A stretch of DNA of 64,000 nt, taken from assembly GCA_900323505.1 (NCBI GenBank), contig OOIN01000016.1, positions 372,001-436,000 of the forward strand, given 5' to 3'. The stretch's first letter is position 1. The number at the start of each line of letters is the position of its first letter. This DNA is from Ustilago trichophora (Eukaryota; Basidiomycota; Ustilaginomycetes; Ustilaginales; Ustilaginaceae). This document shows positions 60,185-64,000 of this stretch, piece after piece. A program made the position numbers and the translations under genes. The notes under the pieces were generated by a model that made no database searches, was not told where the DNA came from, and worked only from the letters and a program-made list of their open reading frames with translations.

Positions 60185-61451
60185 TACCTCCTGCAAAATC
60201 ACAACCCTAGTCAATGTACTTACTTTGAAGTGATCGCATCTGTGAATCAAATTTGCTCAAGTTGCGCCCAGTATGTGTCTTGTTCGAGCCGTATTTGGAG
60301 GTGTCCAGCGTCGAGCCAAAGAAAGAAAGCCTGATCCATTGTCAAATTGAAGGAAAGAGGCCTGATGGTTGTGAAGATGAATCGTGGCTGAGGCTATAGC
60401 GCTTTGTTGCGGAGATTGGTCAGGCCAGTAGGCGTGTAATGATTACATAATGCTAATCTAACAATGCGCAGCAATCTTTTTAATTTTGACTTAGCCAAAT
60501 CTGTTTTCGACCAAGCTCATCATCACCTTCACCGACCTCCTCAACCACCATCACCATCACCGTTTGACCCCTTTTCTCCTTCTTTGCCGTTTCGAGCCGG
60601 CCATAACAGGCTCGCAGCCAGAACTTTACCCCAGCGCCTCTCTCCAACCTGTCTCACGATACAGAACCATCTCAAATTCAGCCACAGGCGCGCATGCCTC
60701 GCTCGACAGTCCAACAGGTCTTGCCGTCTCAACTAGTCACTCACTTGATCAACGCTTAAGGTTGATTGTCAACCAGTCGCTCAACTTCATCAACGCTCAA
60801 GATTATCCAACCTCTCCTCCCGTCTTTGGACTTGCTGGTCATCCACTCCTCGCCATCCAACCAGTTCCCTCTCCTTTCCCTCGCAATATCTTCAATCACT
60901 TCCTGTTTGCTGCACAAGTGCAGCTGTGGCTCCCTTGAGGCAAATCAGGCCTCATGCCCCCCCTCAACAGCCACCGTCCGATTTAATCCCGGACGTTAAA
61001 GACATCTACGATTGGCAGGTGCATGTCCTGGTCGTAGACCGACAACCCCAATCCGCCGGGGCCCCGCCGCCAGGAGAGTTGGTCGCTCTCTGGCTTGGTT
61101 TTGTTTTGGCGGCAGCACGACCTAGGGTTCAAGCCCCAAAACTCGACTTTCCCCCTTCCCCCCCCTTCCCCCCTCCCTCCCCCGCTCCTCCGCCAGTTAA
61201 CAGCTTTGTTGGACGACCAACGGCGTTGATTGACCGTCGACGGCAGCACAGGGTTAATGATCATTCTCTTGTTTCCTTACCTCGGTGCCTTTGCTCTCGT
61301 CCAGTCACGTCGTTGCGAATCCTCCGATTGCTTGGTGGAAGCCTTCATAGGCACCTCGCCGTGTATTCGTTGTTGCTGTCTGTCCGCTATTGCTGCCACC
61401 CCTCACCAAAACAAGCTCTTCGACTCTCTCGCCGTCCTAAACCCCTCTGCC
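60185..61451. other. Gap between the two element ORFs
   Basis: 1.27 kb with a poly-pyrimidine/poly-C block at about 61146-61190 and overlapping frames of up to 181 codons without motifs. It probably contains the promoter and leader of the transposase ORF. Confidence 0.4.
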
Positions 61452-64000
61452 ATGGTCAATGTTTCACCTAGCAGGTCGGGCCACAAGCCCAGACTCTGCA
61501 AGTGTCACGACTGTGGCGAGGACGGCAGAGTCGTCACGTATGAGCAATGGCGGTGGCATCAAACCAAAGCACAACGTCGCACAGCGAGCATGGCCTCTTG
61601 GGCAGTTGTGTCTTGAGCTCATCCAGCAACAGCAGCAGCAACCTCAACGTCACCATCCTCGCCCATCTCTCTCCTCCCTTCTCCGGCTGAACTCGCTCAA
61701 TCAGAGCCTGACGCTCAAGGGGAGCAATGGAAGAGGCGGCGCCTAGGCAATCCCCCATTTGCCAAAGCCGACACTGACAATGCGCTGGTTGCTTACTCCT
61801 CCGACGGTGGCGATACGGATCAGGAGGCCAAAGAAAGTGACGCTGACATCAGTGACGCTCTGCCTCCATTTCCAGACTTGCCTGACGCCGTGAGCAGCCT
61901 CGACAACACAGACTTTGCAAGTATCGACAAAGCAGACGCATTTAACGCCACAGACACTGCCTCTGCCTCCATCGAAGACGACAATCTATCTGTCACTTTG
62001 CAGGCCAGTCGTTTCTCGCTTGTGCGTGCTCTGTTACTCGATTCAAACGCAGGACAACCCGACCACGCCATCGAGTCCGTGGAAGAGACCATCGTCGACC
62101 CACTGCAGCAGCAGCGTGGCCAATTTGCGATGGTCAACTACATCTTCGTCATGTACCTCATGACGTTCCACGGACTCTCAAACACGATGGCGACACTGTA
62201 TCTCACTTTTGTGTTGCATGTCTTGAGTCGCTTTTGCGCCTTTGCTGTCGATGCCAATTCTCTGACTTGCCCTACCCCTCCTTGCCCGCCGCCTCCTCAG
62301 TCACCGTCCCAGCCCTCGCCACCGCCACCAGCTTCAGTGCACAGAGCTGAAGATTCATTGTCCCAGTCATGTCCTCCATCTCAAAGCTCTGGTTGCTTCG
62401 GGCCTAGCTCTCTGGATCGACAAAGGGAACGTTTGTCGTCATCGCAGCTGCTGCCTCCGCCACTACCTCCACCGCCGCTATCGATGCTCGTAACTCCTGC
62501 ATCAGTGCAACAACGGCTTGGCATGCACAGTGACTTCGAACAGTACCTTGTCTGTCCGCATTGCGGTGAGCTGACGCTGTGGAACGGCACTGATCTTCCT
62601 AGGCCTCCATCCATCCAATGCACTTGCGGTGCTCAGCTTCTGCACGAGCAAACCCACCGTCCAACTCAGCTGTACTGCCATCGCACGTTGGAATCTATCT
62701 TCTCCGACGTGCTGATGGATCCCAAGTACTACAACTCATTGAAGGACTGGATGGTCGTGCTTGAAGAAGCATCAGCTCCCACGTCTGCCCCTTCCGACTC
62801 TACCAGCGCTGCCACCACGACTCATCGTCGAACTGGCTCCACACACAACCGTGGGACCTCGGCTCATCGGCGGCGCTACGGTGAGATTATCACCGGGCCA
62901 GCCTGGCTGGAAGACTGCGATAGCGGTGCAGAGGAATGCCGACGTCGATGCCACCACGAGCATGCTCCGTTTGTCGCAGCTGGACTGAACCTCAAGGTCA
63001 CGCTTTCGGTTGACTGGTTTGGTCCACAGAAGGGCAAGTTCCACGAATGGCATTCGACGGGAGCAATACTGCTGAGGATCGACAATCTGCCTGCCCGACT
63101 CACCACTCATGACCGGCGCTGCCTTGGCATCCACCTTGTCGGCTTGCTGCCTGGTCCTAAAGAGTCGTCGGCGACAAGGCTGCAGAAGTTTCTCGACCTC
63201 ATCGTTGACGAGCTTCTGGACTTCGATCTTCGCGGCAAGGTCCTCAAGACCTTTGGTCATCCGGTCCAAGGCGAGCTCGTCAAGGCACGCCTCAACATGG
63301 TTGTTGCCGACACACCTGCCCGGGCAAAAGTTGCCGGGTTTGCCCTCAAATACCGTAAGGGCACCATTTGCGCCTACTGCCCTAAGCAAGGCGAAAAGCT
63401 CGGCCTCACGGATCAGGAAGAGGAAGGCGGTAGCCTGATCAGTAGGATGCGTCGCAGGACCACAGAAGTAAGGACGGCGGCAGGCTTTCGACCGGTGGCT
63501 ATCGACAGGCTACCCTACTTCAATGCCGTCGATAGCTGCCCACCAGACATCATGCACGCCGTACACCTCGGCTTGTGCAAACGCTTTTGGCATCGCTTCC
63601 TGATTGAGCATTGCAACGAGATCGGGAAGCGATTGCCCAAAGCGCAGTCTGTCATTGCAAACGCCTTGCTCCCGACCAATATCTACGGTCCAAATAGGCA
63701 GATTGGCAGCAAGAGCGGCGGCAATCCGACCGCAGAGCAGTGGGAGGTGCTCTTCCGAGTGTTGCTTCCCTTCATCCTTATGCAACTCTGGAGCACTTCT
63801 CTCTGTGGCGACGACGACGAGGAGCTCACCTTCTCGCTGACCACGCGCAGAGACCCAGACCAGGCGGTCCCAAGTACAAGCGTCGATGTCACTCTAGACA
63901 TCGACGCCGACAAGGGCACCGCTGGGCCTCAAGCTGCGGACAATGCCACCAATCGACCGCTTCTTGCCGGACAGAAGCGTGTAAGGAACGTGTTCCAGTC
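61452..64000 (+). pseudogene. CACTA/Tnp2-type transposase, one in-frame TGA, runs off the window
   Basis: Frame from the ATG at 61452 to the window end with one TGA at 61614-61616 (codon 55) and no other stop. The N-terminus has the Cys-rich KCHDCGEDGRVVTYEQW followed by RWHQTKAQR, as in fungal CACTA transposases. A zinc-ribbon-like part follows (YLVCPHCGE, IQCTCGAQLL). The catalytic part is recognisable by LKVTLSVDWFGPQ, then LLRIDNLPARL, LVGLLPGPKES, LIVDELLDF, VADTPARAKVAGFALKY and CAYCPK. Later comes PPDIMHAVHLGLCKRFW, the D-x-MH-type motif. This order matches the Tnp2/Transposase_21 family of the CACTA superfamily. The 3' end and the terminal repeats are outside the window. The stop suggests an inactive copy unless readthrough occurs. 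Confidence 0.8.

Overview
The window is nuclear DNA of a basidiomycete, most likely a smut fungus (Ustilaginales: Ustilago, Sporisorium or Pseudozyma type). The evidence is compact genes with none or one short GT-AG intron (two in the first gene), long 5' leaders, frequent UCG serine codons with an intron-containing tRNA-Ser(CGA), low-complexity Ser/Ala/Pro linkers, and a gene set typical of a dimorphic aerobic fungus. The genus call is inference; no search was run.

Region 1 (0-25.9 kb) is ordinary housekeeping sequence. In order it holds a LYR protein like ETFRF1, a short-chain dehydrogenase, twinfilin, a DUF2985 membrane protein, a probable N-myristoylated protein, a GPI-type aspartic protease, a Myb/SANT-like DNA-binding protein, a pseudouridine synthase fused to a THUMP-type methyltransferase, the succinate dehydrogenase assembly factor SDHAF3, a histidine acid phosphatase, hexokinase and an extended-SDR ketoreductase. 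Most neighbours are divergent or convergent, so intergenic gaps are shared promoters or shared 3' ends.

Region 2 (26-37.6 kb) is gene-poor. Two gaps of about 3.3 and 3.5 kb surround an RTA1-family membrane protein, a SET-domain methyltransferase and an aquaporin-like channel with both NPA motifs altered. It ends with the tRNA gene.

Region 3 (37.9-53.2 kb) is again housekeeping: an STK16/Env7-like kinase, an alpha/beta hydrolase, a DUF202 membrane protein, an F-box-like protein, an RCC1-repeat protein, an alternative NADH dehydrogenase, a JmjC-fold protein without metal ligands and a GNAT acetyltransferase. The mitochondrial theme (ETFRF1, SDHAF3, alternative NADH dehydrogenase) concerns electron entry into the ubiquinone pool, but the genes are scattered and not an operon.

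Region 4 (53.4 kb to the end) is a mobile-element island. It starts with a dense nested palindrome and a perfect 21-bp inverted repeat. Next come a small chromodomain-like ORF with a 15-bp minisatellite and an NST1-like gene that appears 3'-truncated. It ends with two plus-strand transposon reading frames, one an accessory protein and one a CACTA/Tnp2-type transposase running off the window. Each is interrupted by a single in-frame TGA that could come from CGA by C-to-T change. The best candidates for something unusual are this island, the truncated NST1, the synthase-methyltransferase fusion and the altered aquaporin.
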